Origin: Tritrichomonas foetus
Taxonomy: Eukaryota; Parabasalia; Tritrichomonadida; Tritrichomonadidae
DNA: 13,469 nt
NCBI GenBank assembly: GCA_001839685.1
Contig: MLAK01001198.1
Location: forward strand, 13,266 to 26,734
Direction of reading: 5' to 3'
This document shows positions 6,125 through 13,469 of the stretch, one piece after another. Position numbers and translations under genes: made by a program. Position 1 is the first letter of the stretch; every line of letters begins with the position of its first letter. Below the pieces are notes generated by a model that was given only the letters and a program-made list of their open reading frames with translations, was not told the DNA's origin and did no database searches.

Positions 6125-7864
6125 TTGGTTAACTGCAGACAACATGCCTTTTGCAATGGAGAATCTGCGAACTTCATCTTTCATTGGACCGATGTTCTTC
6201 ACATCGTTGAATGAAATTGGCTTTCCAGTTTCTTTGATTGATCTAACAATAAAGAATTTTCTAGAAGCAGTAAAGATAAACATCTTATAATGATCTTCAA
6301 AGTTAACTTGAACATTTCGATCATCAAGTTTAAATAAAATAGCATCCGGTGATGTTGTCCACCTTTTGATATGTCTCAATGGCGAATTTCTGGAATAGGG
6401 TTTTGCAGGAAGTTCAAACATTGATTTAGATTTCTTGAGAGTATTGGTATAAAGTTGTAAATATGAGATCTTTTTAGGATCTATCCCGATATTATTACCT
6501 TTGGGATCAAGTATTCTTGGAATTGTAGAATGGGCATTTTCCCAATAATGAATGAAGGTTTCAAATGGATCCATAACAAGTCTTGAACCATCGCTGAAAA
6601 TAGCACCAGTTGTTCCATCCAACAATAAATAACTCAAACATCCTTTGTCGGAAACATCACAGAATCGAACAACGAAGTTCCTTGGAATTGGAATTTCTTC
6701 AACATTTTTATTCTTCTGATAAAGGTTGCTATTTAAGTTATTATTATTACTGTTAGCGTTAAACTTGACATTATACAAATTATTTGATAGTGGGATATTT
6801 TGGTTTCTGAGTTTGTTATTTCCATCTTTTTCAATGAACTTTGCCGAATAAACTGGATTTTTATTGAGAACATTTGTTGGAACTTGATATTGTTTATTAA
6901 TACCATATTTGTTAGTAAACTTGTCAGTGTCCTTATCATTATCTTTATTAGAATTCTTATAGTTCAACTTGTACTCGTTGTTGTTATTTTGAACAATTGT
7001 TGTTGGTTTATATTTGTTCGAATCACATTGCAAAAATGGATGAAGTGATAAGCAAACTGCATTTGGTCTTAAATCTGGATTGATTTGAAGAATGCTCTTA
7101 ATGAAGTCTTTGGCAATAGGAGAGATTCTGATGTCATATGGAAATTGATATTGACAATTCTTAATGTGCTCATAAGTCATATTCTTTTTATTGGCTTCAA
7201 ATGGTGGCTTTCCAGTTAGCATTGCAAAAGCACTCACGCCAATTGCCCAAATGTCAACTTCATAGCTATGCCCCTTAGAAGTGGCAGAAACAAGTTCTGG
7301 ACTTAAATAGTTGGGCGTGCCGCATACTGTGTGCTTTCTTTCATCATCAAAATAGAGTCTGGTCGACAGTCCAAAATCAGCAATCTTGATTTTTCCATCT
7401 TGACCAACAAGGAAGTTTTCAAGTTTGAGATCACGATGGATGATTCTGTTATCATGCAAGTATTTCAACCCAGACATGATGTCATTTAAGATTCTTGATG
7501 TTTCACTTTCAGACAGTCTACCTTGTGCTTTAACTATATTTTTGACCGATTTACCTGGACAAAATTCAATAATTATGTAATAATTGAGCGTATCATCGAA
7601 AGAATCGTAAGATCGAACAACATTTGGATGATTTAGCGATTTTTGGATGGCAATTTCACTTTTAAGCTTTTCTAATGTTTTTGGCTTTGATACTCTATCT
7701 TTTGGAATTGCTTTCAAGGCAAACTCTTCATTTGTATAATAATTTGTCACTCTGTAAACAACCGCAAAGCCGCCTCGACCCAATTCTTCATGTTTCTTAT
7801 AGACTATGGTTGTGCCATTTTCCTTCCTGCGAATTAAAGTAGATGGGACTGATATGGTACTCAT
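6122..7864 (-). CDS. PLK: Polo-like Ser/Thr protein kinase
   Basis: A 580-residue kinase that phosphorylates Ser/Thr and by family knowledge acts in mitosis, at spindle poles and in cytokinesis. The kinase domain spans about 22-278: glycine loop LGRGGFAVV (28-36), catalytic Lys51, helix-C Glu70, HRD 143-145, Asn150, DFG 163-165, SPE (188-190) in place of APE. The T-loop KHTVCGTPNY matches that of PLK1, so Thr179 is the likely activating phosphosite. GHSYEVDIWAIG and LTGKPPFE are Polo signatures. An Asn/Lys-rich low-complexity linker covers about 282-388. Polo box 1 spans about 395-475 and polo box 2 about 498-575. In polo box 2, FEDHYKM keeps His525 and Lys527, equivalent to the phosphate-pincer His538/Lys540 of PLK1. 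In polo box 1, Phe401 sits where PLK1 has Trp414. The length is close to that of human PLK1 (603). The ATG at 7864 has an Inr-like motif 6 bases upstream. Divergent from the exportin gene. Confidence 0.93.
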   Translation of the reverse strand: MSTISVPSTLIRRKENGTTIVYKKHEELGRGGFAVVYRVTNYYTNEEFALKAIPKDRVSKPKTLEKLKSEIAIQKSLNHPNVVRSYDSFDDTLNYYIIIEFCPGKSVKNIVKAQGRLSESETSRILNDIMSGLKYLHDNRIIHRDLKLENFLVGQDGKIKIADFGLSTRLYFDDERKHTVCGTPNYLSPELVSATSKGHSYEVDIWAIGVSAFAMLTGKPPFEANKKNMTYEHIKNCQYQFPYDIRISPIAKDFIKSILQINPDLRPNAVCLSLHPFLQCDSNKYKPTTIVQNNNNEYKLNYKNSNKDNDKDTDKFTNKYGINKQYQVPTNVLNKNPVYSAKFIEKDGNNKLRNQNIPLSNNLYNVKFNANSNNNNLNSNLYQKNKNVEEIPIPRNFVVRFCDVSDKGCLSYLLLDGTTGAIFSDGSRLVMDPFETFIHYWENAHSTIPRILDPKGNNIGIDPKKISYLQLYTNTLKKSKSMFELPAKPYSRNSPLRHIKRWTTSPDAILFKLDDRNVQVNFEDHYKMFIFTASRKFFIVRSIKETGKPISFNDVKNIGPMKDEVRRFSIAKGMLSAVNQ

Positions 7865-7866
7865 TT

Positions 7867-7872
7867 GAATGA
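7867..7872 (-). promoter_or_regulatory. Inr-like motif of the Polo-like kinase gene
   Basis: On the minus strand TTTCATTC precedes the ATG; the A of TCATTC lies 6 bases upstream of the start. TCAYT matches the trichomonad initiator core, and such a short leader is normal in this group. No TATA box would be expected. Confidence 0.5.
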
Positions 7873-7896
7873 AACTTTTGATACAAAATCGATTTG

Positions 7897-7919
7897 TTAA
7901 ACGTATAGCGTACGTTTAA
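7897..7919. repeat. 9-bp-arm inverted repeat upstream of the kinase gene
   Basis: The arms TTAAACGTA and TACGTTTAA are exact reverse complements around the 5-base spacer TAGCG. The repeat ends 33 bases upstream of the kinase ATG and about 27 bases upstream of its putative start site. The AACGT half-sites loosely resemble MYB-type AACNG sites. A dimeric regulator site is the likeliest function. Confidence 0.65.
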
Positions 7920-8234
7920 TAAATTGTCCTTCTCAATCATGAAAAAATAATGTGTGGGTTTGGAGCGAATTGAATGATATTGAAATAGATTTGAAATAAA
8001 AAATCAATCATTATAACAATGATCTTTGATTTTTCATGAGTTAATTGAAACAGAAAAACATTTCTAGAAGATCAGAATAGATAAATCAAAATTTGACAAA
8101 ACCGGCTCTCAATAAATATTGCATGCATCAAATATTGTGGAATGAAGAAATGATATTTTTACGTTGAATTTAAATTAGAAATGACTTTGTTATTTAATTT
8201 ACTTTTTTTTTCGTAGATGAATAGTCGTGGTAAC

Positions 8235-8251
8235 TGGCGAAAATTTCGCCA
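8235..8251. repeat. 17-bp palindrome just before the exportin ATG
   Basis: TGGCGAAA and TTTCGCCA are perfect 8-bp arms around one A. The repeat ends 9 bases before the ATG at 8261. It is the most GC-rich spot in the intergenic DNA. TTTCGC partly matches the start of the E2F-type site TTTSSCGC. In an RNA it could instead form a start-proximal hairpin. Confidence 0.65.
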
Positions 8252-8260
8252 TTTTTCACC

Positions 8261-10873
8261 ATGACGATAAACACATTATTCAATGTTGGAATGTCTTTCG
8301 ATATTCCTACAATAGAATTAGCTTCGATTTCTATGTATAAAGGTGACTTAAAAACACAACAAAAAGCTAGTTCATTTTTAATGGAGTGGCAAAACTCACC
8401 AGATTCAATTAATCTTGCTTTCGAGATATTATTGAATTCTGAATGTTCCAAATTTGCTAAAAACTCAGCATGTTCATCTATAGTTAACTTTTCTAATGTG
8501 TTTTATCATAATATTGAACAAGAAAGCAAAATTAATTTTCGATCGAAAATTTTGGAAATTCTGTTTCAAAATATTAAAACAGAAAATTCAGAATTGATTT
8601 GTAATCAAATAATTTCTTCAATAATTAATATTTTATTGTTTGATTGGCCGATAAATTGGCCAGAATTTCCTTTTGGAATCTTTCAGCTGAATGAAAAAGA
8701 ATCATCTAAAATTCTAATTCACATTTTTAATGGTTTATTTTTTACTTTACACAATTCCATGAAAGTGACAACAAGTCGAAAGTATATTTTAATTGATGCA
8801 ATTCGGACAATTTCTAATCAAATTATTGACATTGTTTTTTCTGTTATTTCTTTAGATTTATCACTCTTTCAGAATTATCAATTAGAAAGTCCAATTTTTG
8901 AAGTTCTTGATCGAAAATGTTTCAAGGAAGGAATGGGAATCTTGAATTTTTTGGTAAAAATTTTGCCAATTGAATCTTTTCATAATAATTTCGTTCTAAA
9001 TCAAATCATTATGTCGATTTACAGTCAAAATGATGAATTTCAAAAGGAGTGGCTACATTTTTGTAAGAAATTGGTTCTTTGGAATCGAAAAATAGTTTTT
9101 ATTGAATTTTTGAAACCAATTCTTACAAGCATATCAAATATACATAACCTAACTTCTTCGATTTCTAAGTATCTTATCAATATTTTAAAAAATGAGATGA
9201 TTTTCACTTTGGATAATCATGAATTTAATTTATTACTATCACATCAATTTTTGCGTATTGTGAATTTACAATTTTTGGAAACATCTCTTCTTCATGATTT
9301 TTGGATTGCTTGGGAAAATCTTCTTATGCATGAAAATCCTCAAATTTGGAATAATGTTCCTTTTCAAAATTTCCTTCCACTCTTTGAAAAACTTCCTTTT
9401 TCCACAAATTTTGGTTTCATTCAAGACAAAACACCAATATTTGTGATTAAAAGATTATATACAAGATTTAATATTGATTTTAATAATTATTTGCAAAATT
9501 TCTTATTATTAACTAAAACTTTACCTGATCATTTTTGGTTGACTGTTGGAATTGTTTGGGACGATATGGAGAAAGATGAAGAAAATGAAATTGCATGCAA
9601 AATTTATTCGACAATTGAATTGACTCAAATTGAGCCATCAACAATTTTTTGTTTAGTTTCTTGTATTCGATTTTTACAAAAAAATCAAGAAGCTCAACTT
9701 TTTTTGGTGAATTTGTTTGTTGAACTTTTAAATCAAAGAAAATTTATAGAAACTTTAAGTTTTGCTTTTAAATTTTTAACGAAAAATCTTCCTGAAATAT
9801 TTTTGATCAATGATTTCTTTCTTGTAAATTGTATAATGACTCATTTTACTTCACTTTTATTAGAATTTGAAGACAGTGGAATTCAAATTCTGAAAAGTGT
9901 TTGCATTGCCGTTATAAAAGCTGAAAATGAAGAACATAAAAATCTTATTTTAAAAAATTTTTCTGATCAAATCAATAATTTGCTTGGATTTGATCAAACT
10001 CTTTATATTGGTTTACAATGTCTTGAAAAATTACCACCTGGAAATCCAATTTTTCTGATTTTATTCCCAAAATTAATTTCTTTATCTCAAAAACTTTTTG
10101 ATGAAAGTTTCCCAATGATCGACATCACCAATTCCTTTATCAATTGTCTTTCAAAATTATTTATTTCATTTTTTCATCAAACTTCCACTTTAACTAATCA
10201 AGAAACAAATCAACATAAAAGATGGAGTGGAGTCATCTTAGATATTCTTCGTTTGTTATTTTTAAAGCCACATCTTTATGTTCAAACTTTTTCGTTAATT
10301 AAAGAATTGAGAAAATGGAATGATAAATTTGAAGATATGTTTCCCGAAATTCTTAATTCTTTAGTTTTTCCATATTTAATAAAAAATCATTGTTGCTTGG
10401 ATGAAGAGTACTTTGAAATGATTTCTCAATTTTCATCCCAGTTTATTTTAGCCGATGATCTTTTATCGAATTCTATTGTACATGGAATGAAAGACTTGCG
10501 TGAAAATGTTGTTAAATCATCAATAAAATGTTTGATTCTCAATTTGAATCATATAGAAGAAGAAAATTTATTTTCTGATGTGAAACTACTTCGATTTTTT
10601 CTTCGGCCAATTTTCGAATCTCTTTTGGATATGATTCATTCATCTTCATTCAAGCATTACAGTAAAATATTGAAATTCTTGTTCGTTCGCAACACAAAGC
10701 AAAATAAAAATTTGGAGGTTTTATTTGTTGAAGAAATCACAGGAATATTTTCATCAATCTCACTGAAAGAATCTTGTCAACAGGCTTATCATGAGCTAAA
10801 CCAGACACACTCCCAAAAAGACAAATTTCGAGAAACTCTTCATGATTTTATTTTATATGTGGGTCAATCGTAA
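8261..10873 (+). CDS. XPO1: Exportin-1/CRM1-like karyopherin, divergent
   Basis: An 870-residue, Leu/Ile/Phe-rich all-helical protein, probably a HEAT-repeat nuclear export receptor that binds Ran-GTP and leucine-rich export signals. The N-terminus (about 15-130) has the layout of an importin-beta N-terminal domain, followed by WPINWPEF (129-136), like the WPxxWPTF motif of the Xpo1 domain. Residues 486-520 (LLNQRKFIET, then LPEIFLINDFFL) align in pattern with the CRM1 segment containing YPRFLRAHWKFL. Residues 739-762 (VHGMKDLRENVVKSSIKCL) match CRM1's AFKHTMRNVADTGLQIL region, and the last residues (FRETLHDFILYVGQS) match LRDFLVQIKEFAGED. CRM1 is usually about 1,070 residues; this copy is shorter and lacks the acidic C-terminal tail. 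Another exportin or importin is possible. An in-frame ATG at 8291 (residue 11) is an alternative start. Codons are strongly A/T-ending. Confidence 0.65.
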   Translation: MTINTLFNVGMSFDIPTIELASISMYKGDLKTQQKASSFLMEWQNSPDSINLAFEILLNSECSKFAKNSACSSIVNFSNVFYHNIEQESKINFRSKILEILFQNIKTENSELICNQIISSIINILLFDWPINWPEFPFGIFQLNEKESSKILIHIFNGLFFTLHNSMKVTTSRKYILIDAIRTISNQIIDIVFSVISLDLSLFQNYQLESPIFEVLDRKCFKEGMGILNFLVKILPIESFHNNFVLNQIIMSIYSQNDEFQKEWLHFCKKLVLWNRKIVFIEFLKPILTSISNIHNLTSSISKYLINILKNEMIFTLDNHEFNLLLSHQFLRIVNLQFLETSLLHDFWIAWENLLMHENPQIWNNVPFQNFLPLFEKLPFSTNFGFIQDKTPIFVIKRLYTRFNIDFNNYLQNFLLLTKTLPDHFWLTVGIVWDDMEKDEENEIACKIYSTIELTQIEPSTIFCLVSCIRFLQKNQEAQLFLVNLFVELLNQRKFIETLSFAFKFLTKNLPEIFLINDFFLVNCIMTHFTSLLLEFEDSGIQILKSVCIAVIKAENEEHKNLILKNFSDQINNLLGFDQTLYIGLQCLEKLPPGNPIFLILFPKLISLSQKLFDESFPMIDITNSFINCLSKLFISFFHQTSTLTNQETNQHKRWSGVILDILRLLFLKPHLYVQTFSLIKELRKWNDKFEDMFPEILNSLVFPYLIKNHCCLDEEYFEMISQFSSQFILADDLLSNSIVHGMKDLRENVVKSSIKCLILNLNHIEEENLFSDVKLLRFFLRPIFESLLDMIHSSSFKHYSKILKFLFVRNTKQNKNLEVLFVEEITGIFSSISLKESCQQAYHELNQTHSQKDKFRETLHDFILYVGQS

Positions 10874-10874
10874 A
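10871..10874 (+). terminator. UAAA signal overlapping the exportin stop
   Basis: The stop TAA is followed by A, placing UAAA at the end of the reading frame, as in three other genes of the window. Confidence 0.5.
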
Positions 10875-11317
10875 TGTTATTTTTGAAGTAAAATAATCTC
10901 TGATTTTTATTTATTTATGTATTTATTTCATTAGTTCGATTTTACATTACCACTTAATCTGCAACTAAAATACCAGACTTATTAAACCTTGCTCTCTTGT
11001 TCTCTTTATTTTTCTCTTGTAAAAAATTTCTTTATTTTCCTTCTAAAACTTATGAATAGTATCATTTTTCTGATCACTAGCAATGATGTTGTAAGCGATA
11101 TTTGTTTTCACAAAAAATTGTTAATGATGTTATATTGGAATTGGAGAAAAAGTTTAGAGAAGAAAACAAAAAGAGAATTATAATATGCGATTAACGTCAC
11201 TAATCAGGCTGTATCGATTTATCCGCAGAAAGTATTTTGAAAAGTAATAGAAAAATGATTTAAATAGTCTGAAAAATTTATTTATATTCACAAAAATTCT
11301 TTTAGTGGATATTGAAA

Positions 11318-11542
11318 TTATTGAACTCTCCATTGAAAATAACTTTCATCAATAATTGTATTCTCGAAGAAATTGAATGACAAATCTTGTGCTAAACATC
11401 TCAAATAGACATTTTTTATCGGCTTTAAAAATTGAAAAAAAAGTATTGAATATAATGTTGTGAAATTAGAAGAAGTAATTGAAAAAAAAAAAGAATATAA
11501 TCGAGATAGGAGAAGTTATTGAATTTCCCATTGAAAATAGCT
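11318..11542. repeat. 27-bp imperfect direct repeat upstream of PEPCK
   Basis: The segments 11318-11344 and 11516-11542 match at 23 of 27 positions, including TTATTGAA and CCATTGAAAATA. All four differences are transitions. The copies are 198 bases apart, and each is soon followed by TCATCA. The downstream copy ends 13 bases before the first PEPCK Inr-like motif, so the pair may reflect a duplicated promoter segment. Confidence 0.6.
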
Positions 11543-11554
11543 GGTCTCATCATC

Positions 11555-11576
11555 TCATTTCTAATCACATCACTTT
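11555..11576 (+). promoter_or_regulatory. Two Inr-like motifs before the PEPCK start
   Basis: TCATTTC (11555-11561) and TCACTTT (11570-11576) both match the trichomonad initiator consensus TCAYTWY at all seven positions. Their A residues lie 30 and 15 bases upstream of the ATG at 11587. The first also continues in partial agreement with the longer reported motif TCAYTWYTCATTA. This is the clearest promoter signature in the window and supports 11587 as the start. Confidence 0.7.
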
Positions 11577-11586
11577 AATTCTTATA

Positions 11587-13389
11587 ATGTCTGCTCCGCA
11601 TACAAATAACAAGAAACTTCTCGCTTTCGTCGAACAATATGTTCAACTTTGTCAACCAAAAGAAGTTGTTTGGTGTAATGGTTCACAAGAAGAAGCTGAT
11701 CAACTTTTCCAACAAATGGTTGATAGCAAAATGGCGATTCGTCTTAATCAAGAAAAGCGTCCAGGATGTTATTTATATCGTTCTGATAAACGTGATGTTG
11801 CACGTGTTGAATCAAGAACATTTATTTGTTCTGAAAGAGAAGAAGATGCAGGCCCAACAAATCATTGGATGGCACCATCAGAAATGAAAACAAAGATGCA
11901 TGCATTATATAATGGATGTATGCATGGTCGTACTATGTATGTCATTCCATTTTCAATGGGTCCAATTGGTTCATCTATTGGTAAGAATGGAATTGAAATT
12001 ACAGATTCACCATATGTTGTAGTTTCTATGAGAATTATGACACGTGTTTCACCAAAAGTTATTGAATGTATTGGTGATAATGGCGAATTCATTGCATGTG
12101 TTCATTCAGTAGGTGTTCCATTAAATGAAGGTGTTGAAAATGTTGCATGGCCATGTAATCCAGAAAACACATATATCACACACTTCCCAGAAACACGAGA
12201 AATCTTGTCATTTGGTTCAGGATATGGAGGAAATGCACTTCTTGGTAAGAAATGTTTTGCACTTCGTATTGGTTCCAAGATTGGCAAAGATGAAGGATGG
12301 CTTGCCGAACATATGCTTATTTTAGGTGTTAAGAATCCAGAAGGACAAAAGACATTTGTTACAGCAGCATTTCCATCAGCATGTGGAAAGACCAATTTTG
12401 CTATGTTAATTCCACCAAAAGGACTTACAGATAAAGGATGGGATGTTACATGTGTTGGTGATGATATTGCATGGATCAAACCAGATAAAGATGGTGTTTT
12501 ACGTGCTATTAATCCAGAAAATGGTTTCTTTGGTGTTGCACCAGGAACAGCTATGGATACAAATCCAAACGCACTTCTTTCATGTTCAAAGAACACAATT
12601 TTCACAAATGTTGCTTTAACAGATGATGGTGATATTTGGTGGGAAGGAATGACAAAAGAAGCACCAGCACACCTTATTGATTGGAATGGTCTTGATTGGA
12701 CACCAGGATGTGGTCGTCCATCATCACATCCAAACAGTCGTTTTGCCGCACCAGCAGCTAACTGTCCATGCATTGATGAAGATTGGGAAAATCCAGATGG
12801 CGTTCCAATTTCAATCTTTGTTTATGGAGGTCGTCGTATGAATGATATTCCACTTGTATATGAAGCACGTAATTGGGCACATGGTGTTTATGTTGGTGCA
12901 ACAGTTGGTTCAGAACAAACAGCAGCAGCAGAAGGACAAGTTGGTTCATTACGTCGTGATCCATTCGCAATGTTACCATTCTGTGGTTATCATATGGGAG
13001 ACTATTTCAATCATTATTTGGAAATGGAATCAAAGTATCATGTTAAAACACCACATGTTTTCCATGTCAATTGGTTCAGAAAGAGCGCAGATGGTAAATT
13101 CTTATGGCCAGGATTTGGTGAGAATGCACGCGTTCTTGCATGGATGGTTGGTCGTGTTTATGGTACAACTCAAGCTTATGACAGCCCACTCGGTCTTGTC
13201 CCACATTATGAAGATTTGGATTGGACAGGTTCTTCATTCACAAGTGAACAATTTGAAGAAGTAATGAGAATTGATCCAGCTAAGGTCAGATTACAAGTTG
13301 AAGAAAACACTAAGTATCTTCGTGATACAATTGGTCATGCATCAGAACAACTCCTTCATGTTTCTGATGAAATTCTTGGACATTGCTAA
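11587..13389 (+). CDS. PEPCK: GTP-dependent phosphoenolpyruvate carboxykinase
   Basis: Interconverts oxaloacetate + GTP and phosphoenolpyruvate + GDP + CO2. In fermentative protists it often runs towards oxaloacetate to feed malate formation. The protein is 600 residues, a normal length, and the key segments of the GTP-type family are present: RDVARVES (Arg73), [15 protein letters not shown] (213-227, metal-binding Lys222), AEHMLILG with His242, P-loop FPSACGKTN (262-270) with Cys266, Lys268 and Thr269, VGDDIAWI (290-297), [13 protein letters not shown] (309-321), omega-loop region [14 protein letters not shown] (430-443) and guanine-site FHVNWFRK plus FLWPGFGEN. No targeting peptide is seen, so it is probably cytosolic. 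The frame is open 36 codons further upstream, but without an ATG; the initiator motifs and homology both favour 11587. Codons are strongly biased (CGT Arg, CCA Pro, GGT/GGA Gly), unlike the exportin gene, which suggests high expression. Confidence 0.97.
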   Translation: MSAPHTNNKKLLAFVEQYVQLCQPKEVVWCNGSQEEADQLFQQMVDSKMAIRLNQEKRPGCYLYRSDKRDVARVESRTFICSEREEDAGPTNHWMAPSEMKTKMHALYNGCMHGRTMYVIPFSMGPIGSSIGKNGIEITDSPYVVVSMRIMTRVSPKVIECIGDNGEFIACVHSVGVPLNEGVENVAWPCNPENTYITHFPETREILSFGSGYGGNALLGKKCFALRIGSKIGKDEGWLAEHMLILGVKNPEGQKTFVTAAFPSACGKTNFAMLIPPKGLTDKGWDVTCVGDDIAWIKPDKDGVLRAINPENGFFGVAPGTAMDTNPNALLSCSKNTIFTNVALTDDGDIWWEGMTKEAPAHLIDWNGLDWTPGCGRPSSHPNSRFAAPAANCPCIDEDWENPDGVPISIFVYGGRRMNDIPLVYEARNWAHGVYVGATVGSEQTAAAEGQVGSLRRDPFAMLPFCGYHMGDYFNHYLEMESKYHVKTPHVFHVNWFRKSADGKFLWPGFGENARVLAWMVGRVYGTTQAYDSPLGLVPHYEDLDWTGSSFTSEQFEEVMRIDPAKVRLQVEENTKYLRDTIGHASEQLLHVSDEILGHC

Positions 13390-13394
13390 ATAAA
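13387..13394 (+). terminator. Tandem UAAA signals at the PEPCK stop
   Basis: TAAATAAA begins at the stop codon, giving one UAAA that overlaps the stop and a second directly after it. A small inverted repeat (AACCA / TGGTT, 5-base spacer) follows at about 13393-13407, and another TAAATAAA lies further on. Confidence 0.5.
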
Positions 13395-13461
13395 CCATAC
13401 AGTGGTTATTAAATAAATTTGCATATTTTTATTCATGAAATTTGAAGTTATTCATTTATTT

Positions 13462-13469
13462 NCTANTNA
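13462..13469. other. Ambiguous bases at the right contig edge
   Basis: The last eight positions contain three n calls, typical of low-quality read ends. Nothing can be annotated beyond the PEPCK 3' flank. Confidence 0.9.

Larger units (their letters stand above)
7865..8260. promoter_or_regulatory. Divergent promoter region, kinase and exportin genes
   Basis: These 396 bases separate the ATG codons of two genes read in opposite directions, so both promoters must lie here. The visible elements are the Inr-like motif at 7872-7867, the inverted repeat at 7897-7919, a TGCATGCA palindrome near 8120, a pyrimidine tract around 8201-8212 and the palindrome at 8235-8251. No TATA box or small gene is evident. 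Confidence 0.6.
10874..11586. other. Intergenic region upstream of PEPCK
   Basis: About 700 bp lie between two rightward genes. The region has poly(A/T) stretches, a 27-bp imperfect duplication (11318-11344 and 11516-11542), a more mixed stretch around 11185-11230 (TTAACGTCACTAATC, TGTATCGAT) and the PEPCK initiator motifs. A small frame at 10989-11183 starts at TTG and is not convincing. No RNA gene is evident. Confidence 0.6.

Noticed and set aside
8194..8451. Open frame antisense to the exportin 5' end
   Set aside because: It overlaps the exportin start and the palindrome, has no recognisable domain, and the sense frame has family motifs.
10934..10945. GTTCGATT resembling a tRNA B box
   Set aside because: No A box, acceptor stem or cloverleaf arms could be found at suitable spacing.
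10989..11183. 64-codon plus-strand open frame downstream of the exportin gene
   Set aside because: It starts at TTG, its first ATG is 21 codons in, and the hydrophobic content is what T-rich DNA gives in any frame.
11479..11586. 36-codon N-terminal extension of PEPCK
   Set aside because: It begins at TTG, has no ATG, contains the Inr motifs, and the family N-terminus fits the ATG at 11587.
12102..12773. 223-codon open frame antisense to PEPCK
   Set aside because: It lies wholly within a strongly supported conserved gene; the openness follows from the PEPCK codon bias, and no promoter motif serves it.
1..13469. Spliceosomal introns of the trichomonad type
   Set aside because: I looked for the conserved branch-point/3' motif ACTAACACACAG and saw no match; all five main genes have uninterrupted frames.

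Overview
The window looks like one complete small contig: it opens in an 18-base A run and closes in ambiguous bases (n). It comes from an AT-rich, intron-poor protist, most likely a trichomonad parabasalid (Tritrichomonas- or Trichomonas-like). This is an inference. It rests on eukaryotic gene families without visible introns, very short 5' leaders, initiator (Inr)-like TCAYTWY motifs just before ATG codons, UAAA tetranucleotides that begin at the stop codon in four of five genes, a two-repeat MYB protein, a short-signal type I surface protein with a hydrophobic anchor, and a GTP-type PEP carboxykinase.

Layout: (1) 1-237, the 3' flank of the MYB gene, with a 19-bp direct repeat and perhaps the first codons of a truncated leftward gene. 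(2) 238-1197, minus strand, a two-repeat MYB DNA-binding protein. (3) 1198-3278, about 2 kb with no convincing gene, lying between divergent genes and carrying several short palindromes. (4) 3279-5813, plus strand, an 844-residue predicted surface protein with a Cys-rich head, Ser/Glu-rich stalk, large unknown ectodomain, one membrane span and a short acidic tail. (5) 5814-6121, a convergent 3' intergenic region. (6) 6122-7864, minus strand, a Polo-like kinase with two polo boxes. (7) 7865-8260, a divergent promoter region with two GC-containing inverted repeats. (8) 8261-10873, plus strand, a divergent exportin-1/CRM1-like karyopherin. (9) 10874-11586, intergenic, ending in tandem Inr-like motifs. 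(10) 11587-13389, plus strand, a complete 600-residue GTP-dependent phosphoenolpyruvate carboxykinase. (11) 13390-13469, its 3' flank.

The genes do not form one pathway: transcription control, cell surface, mitotic kinase, nuclear export and core carbon metabolism sit side by side, as expected of an ordinary gene-dense eukaryotic segment. The points most worth checking are a Polo-like kinase whose polo box keeps the phosphate-pincer His/Lys but has Phe where human PLK1 has Trp414; a CRM1-like exportin that ends where the human C-terminal regulatory tail begins and lacks the Cys528 region; the surface protein of unknown family; and palindromic elements close to the starts of the two divergent genes. 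I found no mobile element, CRISPR array, tRNA or rRNA. Several reading frames here begin at TTG rather than ATG, so starts were reset to the first ATG for the MYB and PEPCK genes.
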